Shown here: piece after piece, positions 29,588-38,839 of the stretch | How positions within the stretch are numbered: the first letter of the stretch is position 1 | Layout of the letters: each line of letters opens with the position of its first letter | NCBI RefSeq assembly: GCF_017347585.1 | Contig: NZ_AP024480.1 | Span: forward strand, 1,076,001 to 1,140,000 | Length of the DNA stretch: 64,000 bases | Reading direction: 5' to 3' | DNA from: Caldicellulosiruptor diazotrophicus | Lineage (GTDB): Bacteria; Bacillota; Thermoanaerobacteria; Caldicellulosiruptorales; Caldicellulosiruptoraceae | Notes under the pieces: generated by a model | What the model saw: the letters and a program-made list of their open reading frames with translations, nothing else | What the model was told of the DNA's origin: nothing | The model's database searches: none | Made by a program: the position numbers and the translations under genes

Positions 29588-30653
29588 AAAAAGATTAGAA
29601 AATTTTTCTAACTATACAACGCCCCAAATAGAATGTTTGGTGAAAGCAGATGCTAACGAAAATCTTCTTGAAATTCCTGAAGGGTTAAAGGATATAATTT
29701 TGGATAATTTAAAAAATAGCATATCCAATTTGTGTTTTTATCCAGAAATTGATTCTCAACCTCTCAAAGATGCTTTAGCAAGGTTTTACAGTTTGAAAAG
29801 TGAAAATTTTATTGTGGGGAATGGATCAGATCAGATAATTCATCTTATTATTCAAGCATGCTGTGAAGAGAATGACCTTGTATTTTTTATATATCCGTCG
29901 TTTACGATGTATAAAATAACTGCTGAACTTTTTGGCGTGGGATATTGTTTTTTTGATATTACTTCGCAATGGGAAATTGATATTGAAAAGATAATTTCCG
30001 AAATAAGCGCAAATGAAAGAATAAAAGTAATATTTATTGATACTCCAAATAATCCAACCGGGATTGTATGGAGCACTGAAAATTTAAAGGCTGTTGTAGA
30101 AGCATTTCCTTCAAAGCTTGTGGTAATTGACAATGCCTACGGTGAGTACAGCGATATTGACTATATAGAGTTTGCAAGAAGATACAATAACACAATAATT
30201 CTTAAAACCTTTTCTAAAATAGGTTTTGCGGGTATAAGATGTGGCTATGGCATTGCAAATGAAAGTATTATAAAAAACCTTCACAAAGTGAAACCGCCCT
30301 ATAATGTCAATGTATTAACACAGCACATCGCTATCAAGGTTCTTGAAAATTTCGAGAAGCTAAAAAATAACATCCAGCTCATAAAAGATGAAAGAGATAA
30401 GATGATACAAAAACTTAAAGAATACTACTTTGTTATTCGATCTGAAGCAAACTTTGTAACAGTTGTAGATGAGTATGCCGACAAAATATTTGAATATCTT
30501 GTTGCAAACAAAATTCTTGTAAAAAAATTCGAGGTAGGGAACAAAAAACTTTTAAGAATTACATTGGGCAAGCCTCAAGATAATGATATAATAATAGAAA
30601 ATCTCATTCGATTTAAAAAGGAGAACGCAAAAGATGGGTCAAAGAGTTGCTGA
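29580..30653 (+). CDS. hisC: histidinol-phosphate aminotransferase
   Basis: A 357-residue fold-type I PLP aminotransferase. It shows VGNGSDQIIHLIIQ, the cofactor-binding aspartate region DTPNNPTGIVW, and the Schiff-base lysine in LKTFSKIGFAGIRCGYG. It converts imidazole-acetol phosphate to histidinol phosphate. It overlaps hisD and, by 20 bases, hisB. Confidence 0.96.
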   Translation: MFKKRLENFSNYTTPQIECLVKADANENLLEIPEGLKDIILDNLKNSISNLCFYPEIDSQPLKDALARFYSLKSENFIVGNGSDQIIHLIIQACCEENDLVFFIYPSFTMYKITAELFGVGYCFFDITSQWEIDIEKIISEISANERIKVIFIDTPNNPTGIVWSTENLKAVVEAFPSKLVVIDNAYGEYSDIDYIEFARRYNNTIILKTFSKIGFAGIRCGYGIANESIIKNLHKVKPPYNVNVLTQHIAIKVLENFEKLKNNIQLIKDERDKMIQKLKEYYFVIRSEANFVTVVDEYADKIFEYLVANKILVKKFEVGNKKLLRITLGKPQDNDIIIENLIRFKKENAKDGSKSC

Positions 30654-31218
30654 AGTTCAGAGAAAGACCAAAGAGACAGATATTAAGCTAATTCTCAATA
30701 TTGATGGAAATGGTGATTACAAAATCTCAACAGGCATAGGTTTTTTTGACCACATGCTTCAGCTATTTTCTCATCACGGGAAATTTGACATTCACCTTGA
30801 AGCGAAGGGTGATATATACATTGACGACCATCACACCATAGAAGATGTTGGAATAGTTTTAGGTCAGGCTTTTTTAAAAGCTTTGTCAGATAAAAGAGGT
30901 ATAAAAAGATATGCACATGTTATTCTTCCCATGGATGAAGCACTTGTAATGGTGGCAGTGGATATCTCAGGAAGGCCTTATTTGGCGTTTGATGTAGATT
31001 TTAAGCTACCAAAGCTTGGGGATATGACTTCTCAGATGGTTGTAGAGTTTTTCAAAGCTTTTGTTTGGTCTTCTAAAACTACGGTTCATATAAAAAAACT
31101 TGCTGGTGAGAATGACCATCACATTTGCGAAGCCATTTTTAAAGCTGTCGGAAGAGCCTTAAAAGAAGCTTGTACAATAATCGATGATAGAATTCCATCC
31201 TCAAAAGGAGTGCTATGA
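30634..31218 (+). CDS. hisB: imidazoleglycerol-phosphate dehydratase
   Basis: A 194-residue monofunctional IGPD with the manganese-binding histidine clusters FFDHMLQLFSHHGKFD, DDHHTIEDVG and ENDHHICEAIFKA. It has no fused histidinol-phosphatase domain, unlike the enterobacterial protein. The ATG at 30634 lies within the end of hisC, after AAGGAG at about 30618. Confidence 0.97.
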   Translation: MGQRVAEVQRKTKETDIKLILNIDGNGDYKISTGIGFFDHMLQLFSHHGKFDIHLEAKGDIYIDDHHTIEDVGIVLGQAFLKALSDKRGIKRYAHVILPMDEALVMVAVDISGRPYLAFDVDFKLPKLGDMTSQMVVEFFKAFVWSSKTTVHIKKLAGENDHHICEAIFKAVGRALKEACTIIDDRIPSSKGVL

Positions 31219-31221
31219 GTA

Positions 31222-31827
31222 GTGAAAAAGATATATATTGTGGACTATGGTATGGGAAACTTGAGAAGTGTACAAAAAGCATTTGAATACATAGGCTTTG
31301 AAGCTTTTGTTACGTCAAGCAAAGACGAAATTGAAAAAGCTGAAGCGATTGTTCTGCCAGGGGTAGGAGCATTTGATGTTGCTATTTTAAATCTTGAGAG
31401 ATTTGGGCTTGTTAATGTTTTGAAAAAGAAAATAAAAGAGTCTGTATTTTTAGGTATATGCTTAGGTTATCAGCTCTTGTATGAATTTAGCGAAGAAGGT
31501 AGTTGTGAGGGTTTAAGAATTTTCAAGGGAGAGGTCAAAAAGTTTCCTCAAAAAGAGAACATCAAAATCCCCCACATGGGATGGAACAGGATAAAAGTTA
31601 AAGGAAATTCAAAGCTTTTAAAGGGTGTGGATAACCAGTTTGTGTATTTTGTTCATTCGTACTATGTGGAAAATAAAGATAAATCGATAGTATCTTCTGT
31701 TTGTGAGCATGGTATTGAGTTTGACTCTTCAATAGAAAGTGGCAATATATTTGCTACTCAGTTTCATCCTGAAAAAAGTGGGGAAGTAGGACTACAAATA
31801 CTTAAGAACTTTGGAGGTTTGTTATGA
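31222..31827 (+). CDS. hisH: imidazole glycerol phosphate synthase, glutaminase subunit
   Basis: A 201-residue class I glutamine amidotransferase. The nucleophile is Cys in LGICLGYQLLYE, and the His-Glu pair is in ATQFHPEKSGE. It passes ammonia to HisF. The start is GTG 31222, 3 bases after the hisB stop. It overlaps hisA by 4 bases. Confidence 0.97.
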   Translation: MKKIYIVDYGMGNLRSVQKAFEYIGFEAFVTSSKDEIEKAEAIVLPGVGAFDVAILNLERFGLVNVLKKKIKESVFLGICLGYQLLYEFSEEGSCEGLRIFKGEVKKFPQKENIKIPHMGWNRIKVKGNSKLLKGVDNQFVYFVHSYYVENKDKSIVSSVCEHGIEFDSSIESGNIFATQFHPEKSGEVGLQILKNFGGLL

Positions 31828-32537
31828 TTGTTATACCTGCAATAGACCTTATAGATGGAAAGTGCGTAAGACTTACTCAGGGAGATTATAGCCAGGTTCA
31901 ACTGTTCAATTCAGACCCAATTGAGCAGGCAAAACTTTTTGAAAAAAGTGGTGCTAAACACCTCCATGTTGTTGATTTGGATGGGGCAAAAGTTGGAAGA
32001 CCAGTGAATTTTGAAATTATTAGAAATATAAAAAGAACCACATGTTTGACAGTTGAATGTGGTGGGGGCATTAGAGACAAGGCTACAGTTGAGCTCTATA
32101 TATCTTTAGGAGTTGACTATATCATTTTAGGTTCTGTGATCTTTAAAAATCCTGATTTTGTAAATGAAGCTATGAAGGTGTTTGGTAAAGAAAAATTTAT
32201 TGCTTCTCTTGATTTTAAAGATGGTTTTGTAAAACTTTCCGGGTGGCAGGAAACAACAAAGATTTCTATTGAAGAAGGAATTTTTAAGATAAAAGATCTG
32301 GGGTTTGAAAGACTTATTTACACAGATATAACAACTGATGGAATGCTAAAAGGGCATAACTTTGAAGCTGCAAAATATATTCGGAAACTTTTTGATGGTT
32401 TTTTGACAGCATCAGGTGGGATTTCATCAAGAGAGGATATTATAAGACTTAAAAGTATAGGGATTGATGCAGCAATTGTAGGAAAGGCTCTTTATACAGG
32501 TCAGCTCAAGTTAGAGGAGATAATTAATATACTATAA
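31824..32537 (+). CDS. hisA: ProFAR isomerase
   Basis: A 237-residue (beta-alpha)8 barrel with catalytic Asp8 ([14 protein letters not shown]) and a second aspartate in the second half ([12 protein letters not shown]). It isomerises the ribose of ProFAR to PRFAR, the HisHF substrate. The two phosphate-binding loops are VECGGGIRD and TASGGISS. Confidence 0.97.
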   Translation: MIVIPAIDLIDGKCVRLTQGDYSQVQLFNSDPIEQAKLFEKSGAKHLHVVDLDGAKVGRPVNFEIIRNIKRTTCLTVECGGGIRDKATVELYISLGVDYIILGSVIFKNPDFVNEAMKVFGKEKFIASLDFKDGFVKLSGWQETTKISIEEGIFKIKDLGFERLIYTDITTDGMLKGHNFEAAKYIRKLFDGFLTASGGISSREDIIRLKSIGIDAAIVGKALYTGQLKLEEIINIL

Positions 32538-32562
32538 AATTTCAAAAAGGAGAAGGAGAAAA

Positions 32563-33315
32563 GTGGTTGCAAAGAGGATAATTCCCTGTCTTGATGTCAA
32601 CAGAGGAAGGGTTGTTAAAGGTATAAACTTTATTAACCTTGTTGATGCTGGTGATCCTGTCGAGAGTGCTCAAAAGTATAATCAGCTCGGTGCTGATGAG
32701 CTTGTGTTTTTGGATATTACAGCTTCACATGAAGAGAGAAATATAATAATAGAAGTTGTAAAAAATGTAGCTGAGAATATTTTTATTCCTTTTACAGTAG
32801 GTGGTGGTATAAGAAATTTAGATGACATTAGAAATTTGCTTTTGGCTGGAGCTGATAAGGTTTCGATTAACTCTGCTGCAGTTAAAAACCCCGACCTTGT
32901 AAATGAAGCTGCAAAGGTTTTTGGTTCACAGTGTATTGTGGTGGCAATTGATGCAAAAAAGCATAGTGATGGGTTTCATGTGTATATAAACGGTGGAAGG
33001 ATAGACACAGGACTTGACGCTGTAAAATGGGCAAAAGAAGTTGAAATGAGAGGGGCAGGAGAGATACTACTTACTTCGATGGACAGAGACGGTACAAAAG
33101 CTGGATATGATTTAGAGCTTTTAGAGGCTATATGTAGTAGCGTAAACATTCCTGTCATTGCCTCGGGTGGAGCAGGTAGGCCAGAGCATTTTTTGGAGGG
33201 TTTCAAGGCTGGAGCAGAAGCTGCTTTGGCTGCTTCTATATTTCATTTTGGAGAGATTTTAATTGGAGATTTAAAAAGTTACTTAAAAAATCACGGCATT
33301 GAGGTGAGGATATAA
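32563..33315 (+). CDS. hisF: imidazole glycerol phosphate synthase, cyclase subunit
   Basis: A 250-residue (beta-alpha)8 barrel paralogous to HisA. It has catalytic Asp11 ([14 protein letters not shown]), [14 protein letters not shown] holding the second Asp near residue 129, and phosphate loops TVGGGIRN and [10 protein letters not shown]. It starts at GTG 32563 after AAAAGGAGAAGGAG, the only his gene here with a 25-base spacer before it. hisIE follows after 1 base. Confidence 0.97.
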   Translation: MVAKRIIPCLDVNRGRVVKGINFINLVDAGDPVESAQKYNQLGADELVFLDITASHEERNIIIEVVKNVAENIFIPFTVGGGIRNLDDIRNLLLAGADKVSINSAAVKNPDLVNEAAKVFGSQCIVVAIDAKKHSDGFHVYINGGRIDTGLDAVKWAKEVEMRGAGEILLTSMDRDGTKAGYDLELLEAICSSVNIPVIASGGAGRPEHFLEGFKAGAEAALAASIFHFGEILIGDLKSYLKNHGIEVRI

Positions 33316-33316
33316 A

Positions 33317-33934
33317 ATGATAGATATTTCAGCTTTGAAGTTTGACCAAAATGGACTTCTGCCTGTTGTTGTACAGGATAGCTTAACAGGCCAAGTACTT
33401 ATGCTGGCGTACATGAACAAGGAAGCTTTAGAGCTTACCATTCAGACAGGGTATATGCACTATTTTAGCCGAAGCAGAAACAAGATATGGAGAAAAGGGG
33501 AGACTTCAGGCAATGTCCAAAAATTGAAAAGTTTATTTTTAGACTGTGACGGTGATACCTTGCTTGCCATTGTTGAACAAACAGGGGCTGCATGTCATAC
33601 TGGCAACAAAGCATGTTTTTTCACCGCATTGGAAGGTGATAAAAAAAAGGTTACAACTGACATTATTTTTGAACTGATGAAAACAATTAATGATAGAAAG
33701 CAAAATAAAGTGGAAGGTTCGTATACCTGTTACTTATTTGAAAAGGGGCTTGATAAGATACTTAAAAAGATTGGCGAGGAGGCAACAGAGGTAGTAATTG
33801 GAGCAAAGAATGGTCAAAAAGAAGAAATAATCTATGAGGTATCTGATTTAGTGTACCACTTGAGTGTTTTACTGGCGTATTTTGATCTTGACTGGACAGA
33901 TATTTTTAAAAGCTTAGAGGAGAGAAGTAAATAA
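33317..33934 (+). CDS. hisIE: bifunctional phosphoribosyl-AMP cyclohydrolase / phosphoribosyl-ATP pyrophosphatase
   Basis: A 205-residue fusion. The HisI part (about residues 1-110) has [15 protein letters not shown] and zinc ligands in DCDGDTLL and [13 protein letters not shown]. The HisE part (about 115-205) has [14 protein letters not shown] and [13 protein letters not shown]. It performs steps 2 and 3 of histidine synthesis. It is the last his gene; no obvious terminator follows before the manC promoter. Confidence 0.96.
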   Translation: MIDISALKFDQNGLLPVVVQDSLTGQVLMLAYMNKEALELTIQTGYMHYFSRSRNKIWRKGETSGNVQKLKSLFLDCDGDTLLAIVEQTGAACHTGNKACFFTALEGDKKKVTTDIIFELMKTINDRKQNKVEGSYTCYLFEKGLDKILKKIGEEATEVVIGAKNGQKEEIIYEVSDLVYHLSVLLAYFDLDWTDIFKSLEERSK

Positions 33935-33953
33935 AGCTTTTTAGCATTTTCCA

Positions 33954-33983
33954 TTGTTTAAAATTTGAAAAATATTGTATAAT
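33954..33983 (+). promoter_or_regulatory. promoter upstream of GDP-mannose pyrophosphorylase gene
   Basis: TTGTTT at 33954-33959 and TATAAT at 33978-33983 are 18 bases apart, about 50 bases upstream of the start codon. Confidence 0.45.
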
Positions 33984-34031
33984 ATAAATGTTGAAGATTT
34001 TTACTATTTCTTAAAGAGGAGGGGTTTAAAA

Positions 34032-35111
34032 ATGCAAAGATTTGCAGTAGTTATGGCAGGTGGTGGTGGTACAAGGTTCTGGCCTTTGTCGCGAAGCTCG
34101 TCGCCAAAGCAATTTTTAAACCTCTCTGGAAATGACATTTTGATAAATGAAACAATTGATAGGATATCAAAGGTCATCCCTAAAAAAAATATCTTTATTG
34201 TTACAAATATAAACCAAAAAGAGATGATAGAAAAGGTTCTTGATGAAGAGATAGATAGGAACAACATCATTTATGAACCAATTGGAAGAAACACTGCAGC
34301 TTGTATTTTATATGCTGCACTTAAAATTAAAAAAATACATGAAGATGGAATAATGTGTGTATTTCCATCTGACCACTATATAAAAGATAACGAGGGATTT
34401 GCTGAAGTAATAAATACCTGCATTGAAATTGCTGAAAAGCATGACAAGCTCATAACAATTGGAATAAACCCCACTTTTCCTTCGACTGGCTACGGTTATA
34501 TAAAATTTGACAGAGATTCCAGTGATAAATATGAGAAAAAAGCTTATGAGGTTTTGGAATTTGTCGAAAAGCCATCCTTTGACAAGGCAAAAGCATATAT
34601 TAAAAGTGGTAACTATCTATGGAACAGTGGTATGTTCGTATGGAAGATAGACACAATTATTCAAAACTTCAATAGGTTCCTGCCCAGAATCTACAATAGG
34701 TTTTATTCTATATATGAGTATCTTTGGACAGACCAAGAGTTTGAGAAAATAGGAGAGATATATCCTTCTCTTCAAGATATATCTATTGATTATGGAATAA
34801 TGGAAAGAGCTGACGAGGTGGTAGTTGTACCTGGTGATTTTGGCTGGAACGACGTGGGGTCATGGGATTCGCTTGGTGCAATATTTCCGCCAGATGATGA
34901 TGGTAACATTGTGAAAGCTTTGCATGTTGGGATTGATACACGTGACTGTATAATTTATGGTAACAATCGGCTTATCGCCACAATCAATGTGTCTGATGTA
35001 ATTATTGCTGAGACAGAAGATGCAGTTCTTGTTTGTTCAAAAAACAGGGCTCAGGATGTCAAAAAGATTGTTGAAATTCTCAAAGAAAGAAAACTAGACA
35101 AGTTTATATAA
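34032..35111 (+). CDS. manC: mannose-1-phosphate guanylyltransferase
   Basis: A 359-residue nucleotidyltransferase making GDP-mannose from Man-1-P and GTP. The N-terminal pyrophosphorylase signature is MAGGGGTRFWPLSRSSSPKQ. Others are EPIGRNTAACILYAAL, FPSDHYI, FVEKPS and GDFGWNDVGSWDSL. It lacks the C-terminal isomerase cupin of bifunctional ManC, so it is monofunctional. The ATG at 34032 follows AAAGAGGAGGGG; a longer in-frame extension upstream has no such site and contains promoter sequence. It probably supplies cell-surface glycan synthesis. Confidence 0.93.
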   Translation: MQRFAVVMAGGGGTRFWPLSRSSSPKQFLNLSGNDILINETIDRISKVIPKKNIFIVTNINQKEMIEKVLDEEIDRNNIIYEPIGRNTAACILYAALKIKKIHEDGIMCVFPSDHYIKDNEGFAEVINTCIEIAEKHDKLITIGINPTFPSTGYGYIKFDRDSSDKYEKKAYEVLEFVEKPSFDKAKAYIKSGNYLWNSGMFVWKIDTIIQNFNRFLPRIYNRFYSIYEYLWTDQEFEKIGEIYPSLQDISIDYGIMERADEVVVVPGDFGWNDVGSWDSLGAIFPPDDDGNIVKALHVGIDTRDCIIYGNNRLIATINVSDVIIAETEDAVLVCSKNRAQDVKKIVEILKERKLDKFI

Positions 35112-35157
35112 TTTTCTTAATAGCATAATCATTATTTTTTAAGAAGGGCGGTCTTAT

Positions 35158-36729
35158 ATGTCTGACAGTGCCAAAGAAATTACCAAAGCTACTTTTTTTG
35201 TTATCGTTGCTACTATACTATCAAAATTGTTTGGATTTTTGCGTGAAGTTGTTTTAGGTGCTTTCTATGGAACAAGTTATAAATTGGACTCTTTAATTGC
35301 AGCCCAGCTGTTGCCGGGCGTTTTTTTTGCAAGTATTTTAGCTTCATTTTCTACTACATTTATCCCCATATACAATGAGATATTAGTAAAAGAAAGCAGA
35401 GAAACAGCCAATAGATTCGCCAGTAAGTCACTTTTTATCATTGTAATAGCTGCGCTTAGTGTAGCAGTAATAGGTTCTTTTTTTTCTCCTTTAATTGTTA
35501 ACATAATCTTTAAGGGATTTGATGAGTCTGCAAAAAATTTAACTTGGCAGCTAATGAGAATTACATTTTTTTATATAATCTTTCTAGGAGCAAACTATAT
35601 CTTGCAAGGATTTCTTCAGTCTAATGAAAATTTTGTAGTCCCTGTACTTGTAGGACTACCATTCAATGCAATTATCATCTTTTCAGCTTTTTTAAAGAAA
35701 GAATTTGATATCTATGGTGTTGCTGTTGCGTTTGTACTTGGATACCTTTCAATGGTGTTGTTTCAAATACCTTTTGCAATCAAAAAGGGTTTTAAATTTA
35801 AATTAGATATTAATTTACGCGACCCTTATATTATCAAACTTTTTAAACTTGTTCTGCCTGTATTTATTGGTTCATCTGTTATGTCGCTTAATTCTTTTGT
35901 TGACAGGTATTTGGCATCATTTTTACCGGAGGGAAGTATTTCAGCTTTGAATTTTGCAGATAAACTAAATGGAGTAGTTTATAGTATATTTAGTGGTTCA
36001 ATCTCTGCTGTAATTTATCCGTATTTATCACGATTTTTTTCAACTGAAAAAAAAGAAGACTTTAAAAAATATTTGGTACTTTCCATAAATTCTCTCATAT
36101 TGATAATGGTGCCGATTACAACTATGGTTTTGGTATTATCACACGAGATTGTCCAGTTTGTATATGAAAGAGGTGCATTTGATAGCCGTTCGACTTATCT
36201 GACAAGTAGCGCTCTTATATTTTTTTCCTTGGGGTATTTGGGGTATGCAATAAGAGAAATCCTTAGCAGAACTTTTTATTCAATACAGGATACAATTACA
36301 CCAATGAAAAATGGTATTTTAGCTGTAGCCATTAATATAGTTTTAAATATCATTCTTGTCAAATATCTAAAACACAAAGGCTTAGCACTTGGTACCAGCA
36401 TTGTTGCGTATGTGTCAGTATTTTTACTTATGCGTAGTTTGTTTAAAAAGATAGGCAAGATTGATCTGAAAAGCACAATAATAGTCTTTATTAAAGCATT
36501 ATTTGCTTCTTTTGTAATGGTTATAAGTATTGCTTTAGCAAAAAATCTGATACACATAAAAACGCCTGTTGCATTTATAACTAAGGTAATTAATCTTACA
36601 TTCTGGGGATTTGCCGGTGTAATTTCATATGGTACAGTAATATATTTTTTAAAAATAAAAGAAGCTCAATGGATTTTGGAAAACTCACTAAAAGTTCTTA
36701 AAAAGATTAGAGGATTAGCTGCAAAATAA
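35158..36729 (+). CDS. murJ: lipid II flippase MurJ
   Basis: A 523-residue MOP-superfamily membrane protein with about 14 TM helices. MviN/MurJ landmarks are LSKLFGFLREVVLGAFYGTS at the N-terminus, TTFIPIYNE near residue 66 and VQFVYERGAFDSRST near residue 330. It flips lipid-linked peptidoglycan precursor. The ATG follows AAGAAGGGCGG. Its last 23 bases overlap the 3' end of the convergent GNAT gene. Confidence 0.93.
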   Translation: MSDSAKEITKATFFVIVATILSKLFGFLREVVLGAFYGTSYKLDSLIAAQLLPGVFFASILASFSTTFIPIYNEILVKESRETANRFASKSLFIIVIAALSVAVIGSFFSPLIVNIIFKGFDESAKNLTWQLMRITFFYIIFLGANYILQGFLQSNENFVVPVLVGLPFNAIIIFSAFLKKEFDIYGVAVAFVLGYLSMVLFQIPFAIKKGFKFKLDINLRDPYIIKLFKLVLPVFIGSSVMSLNSFVDRYLASFLPEGSISALNFADKLNGVVYSIFSGSISAVIYPYLSRFFSTEKKEDFKKYLVLSINSLILIMVPITTMVLVLSHEIVQFVYERGAFDSRSTYLTSSALIFFSLGYLGYAIREILSRTFYSIQDTITPMKNGILAVAINIVLNIILVKYLKHKGLALGTSIVAYVSVFLLMRSLFKKIGKIDLKSTIIVFIKALFASFVMVISIALAKNLIHIKTPVAFITKVINLTFWGFAGVISYGTVIYFLKIKEAQWILENSLKVLKKIRGLAAK

Positions 36730-37192
36730 TAACATCCAAAAACCTACCAAATTTATAACCAACTTTGGTGAGCTTTCCGACTTCTACAAATCCAAATGAT
36801 TTGTGTAAATGCAAACTTATATGGTTTTCAGCGCACACTTTTGCAATTATGTTGACAGCCCCTGTATCTTTAGCTCTTTCTATTAAAAATTTTAAAATCT
36901 GTTTGCCAATTCCTCTGCCTCTGTGCAATGGATGTGTGTATATGCTGTCTTCAACTGTGATTGAATAAGCTTCTTTTTCTGAAAATGAGGAGAGATAACC
37001 GTAACCCAATATAGTAGAATTTTCTTCTGCTACATAAATAGGATATTTGTTGCCGTGGCTGTCGAACAATTTCAAAAAATCTTCTGAAGTCTTGGGATGA
37101 ATATCGAATGTGGATGTTGAATTTAAAACTTCATAGTTGTAGATATAAAGCAGGTCTGGGATATCAGAAATTGTTGCTTTGCGGATATTCAT
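36707..37192 (-). CDS. GNAT-family N-acetyltransferase (phosphinothricin acetyltransferase-like)
   Basis: A 161-residue acetyltransferase. The acetyl-CoA loop is HPLHRGRGIGKQILKFLIE near residue 92, and the N-terminal IRKATISDIPDLLYIYNYEV with YVAEENSTILGYGYLS matches the Pat/YncA subgroup. Its substrate is unknown; homologues act on amino acids or herbicide-like analogues. The minus-strand ATG follows AAAGGAGC by about 11 bases. It overlaps murJ tail-to-tail and diverges from nth. Confidence 0.85.
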   Translation of the reverse strand: MNIRKATISDIPDLLYIYNYEVLNSTSTFDIHPKTSEDFLKLFDSHGNKYPIYVAEENSTILGYGYLSSFSEKEAYSITVEDSIYTHPLHRGRGIGKQILKFLIERAKDTGAVNIIAKVCAENHISLHLHKSFGFVEVGKLTKVGYKFGRFLDVIILQLIL

Positions 37193-37240
37193 TTTCCGTT
37201 TTGCTCCTTTCTTTAAAAAATTCTAAGGGAGTGAACGAAG

Positions 37241-37876
37241 ATTACTAAAAAAGAAAAAGCCAGCTATGTTATAAAAGAACTTTTAAAAATTTATCCACAA
37301 CCAAAGTGTACTTTAAATTATAATAAACCATATGAACTTTTAATTGCAACCATTTTGGCAGCACAGAGCACAGACGAGCGTGTTAATAAAGTTACTTCTA
37401 AGCTTTTCAAAAAGTATACTACACTTAAAAGCTTTGCAGAAGCAGATCTGGCTGAGCTTGAAAACGATATAAAGTCTGTTGGGTTTTACAAAAATAAAGC
37501 AAAAAGTATTAAAGAAACTGCGAGAATTTTGGTTGAGGAATATAACGGTACATTACCAACTACTATAGAAGAACTTGTAAAACTCAAGGGAGTTGGGAGA
37601 AAAACCGCAAATGTAATAATGGCAAATATTTATGGAATACCTTCCATAATAGTTGATACTCATTGTAAAAGACTTTCAAATAGACTTGGGCTTGTAAATA
37701 GTAACGATGCTACAAAGATAGAGTCTGATTTGAGAAATATTGTTGAACCTCAGATGTATACTGTGTTTAGCAATTTAATGGTCTATCATGGAAGAGCCGT
37801 GTGCAGGGCAATAAAACCAAAATGCGATGTGTGTGCTATAAATGATGTTTGTGATTATTTCAAGGCCCGAAAATAG
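37241..37876 (+). CDS. nth: endonuclease III, apparent ATT start
   Basis: A 211-residue base-excision-repair glycosylase/AP lyase. The helix-hairpin-helix is LKGVGRKTANVIMA with the catalytic Lys, the catalytic Asp is in IVDTHCKRLSNRLG, and the [4Fe-4S] ligands are in CRAIKPKCDVCAINDVC (C-X6-C-X2-C-X5-C). The frame has no ATG, GTG or TTG between the in-frame TGA at 37232 and TTG 37355. Starting at 37355 would remove about 38 conserved residues. ATT at 37241, 9 bases after AAGGGAG (37225-37231), restores the typical 211-residue length, with TKKEKASYVIKELLKIYPQP after the start. Confidence 0.88.
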   Translation: MTKKEKASYVIKELLKIYPQPKCTLNYNKPYELLIATILAAQSTDERVNKVTSKLFKKYTTLKSFAEADLAELENDIKSVGFYKNKAKSIKETARILVEEYNGTLPTTIEELVKLKGVGRKTANVIMANIYGIPSIIVDTHCKRLSNRLGLVNSNDATKIESDLRNIVEPQMYTVFSNLMVYHGRAVCRAIKPKCDVCAINDVCDYFKARK

Positions 37877-37893
37877 TAGGGCCTATTTTTTTT
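37863..37893 (+). terminator. nth terminator
   Basis: A perfect AGGCCC/GGGCCT stem (37863-37868 with 37879-37884) is followed by eight T residues. The loop contains the nth stop codon. Confidence 0.88.
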
Positions 37894-37972
37894 AGTATTT
37901 TTACTGCTAAAGTGGTTAAAAATAAGTAAATAGAAAATACGGTTTCAATCTTTGAAAGGGAGAATCGAAAAA

Positions 37973-38839
37973 GTGAAGGTAGGAGTTCCAAATAGTTTTT
38001 GCTATGCTGGAATGGAAAACTTTTTTATAAGAGTTATACCAGAAGTCTTAGAAGATTCTCAAATAATCTTTTCAGGCAAGACAACAAAAGAAATGGTAGA
38101 ATATGGACTTAAAAATAGCTGTGATGAACTTTGTATCCCTGCCAAAATTTTTATTGGACATGTAGAGTATCTTATAAGAAAAAAGAACGTAGATGTTTTA
38201 TTTATACCACGCCTTGTGTCTATTTTACCAGGCACATACTCTTGCCCTAAGATTATTGGTATTCCAGATGTTGTAAAAGCTAATTATTTTGGTATTGAAT
38301 TTGTAATACCAGAGATAAATTTAAGGAATAATAGAAAAATAAAGTTAATAAATACACAATTATATAATTTTCTAACACCTAAGATAGCAGATACAAAAAA
38401 TATACTAGTATTGGCTCATAGTTATGTTATATTTGATGAATTTCTAAACAAGGGTGTTTTGGAAACTTTAAAAAACGCAGGTTACAATCCTATTTATCCG
38501 ACATGCTATTATCTTGATTCTTATTATATCTTTTCTGATTTGCCAAAAGAATTATTCTGGTCCTCTGCAAGGGATATCTATTATTATTTTGAATGGACGG
38601 TAAATAATACACAAGTTGATGGTGTTGTATACCTTATGACATTTGGATGCGGAATTGACTCTATATTACAGGAACTGATTATGAGAAGATGCAATAAAAT
38701 GGGACTGCCGTATCTTTGTTTAACTGTGGATGAACACTGCGCTGATGTGGGGATACAAACAAGAATAGAAGCGTATTTAGATATGATTGAATGGAGGAGC
38801 AGCAGAGATGAGAAAAATTACCTTCCCGCACATGGGTAA
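37973..38839 (+). CDS. 2-hydroxyacyl-CoA dehydratase-related protein (COG3581/DUF2229 type), component A
   Basis: A 288-residue protein resembling the DUF2229 part of large CoA-substrate-specific enzyme activases. Conserved cysteines appear in VPNSFCYAGMENFF, NSCDELCIPAKIFIGH, GTYSCPKIIG and TFGCGIDS, suggesting metal or Fe-S binding. The C-terminal end, LTVDEHCADVGIQTRIEAYL, is repeated in related form in the next protein. The start GTG 37973 follows GGGAG by 10 bases. It overlaps the next gene by 32 bases. The function is not known; it forms a three-gene set with the next two. Confidence 0.75.
   Translation: MKVGVPNSFCYAGMENFFIRVIPEVLEDSQIIFSGKTTKEMVEYGLKNSCDELCIPAKIFIGHVEYLIRKKNVDVLFIPRLVSILPGTYSCPKIIGIPDVVKANYFGIEFVIPEINLRNNRKIKLINTQLYNFLTPKIADTKNILVLAHSYVIFDEFLNKGVLETLKNAGYNPIYPTCYYLDSYYIFSDLPKELFWSSARDIYYYFEWTVNNTQVDGVVYLMTFGCGIDSILQELIMRRCNKMGLPYLCLTVDEHCADVGIQTRIEAYLDMIEWRSSRDEKNYLPAHG

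Noticed and set aside
37355-37876. nth starting at TTG 37355 (173 residues)
   Set aside because: It would delete conserved N-terminal sequence, and no ribosome binding site precedes it; the ATT at 37241 fits length and signal better.
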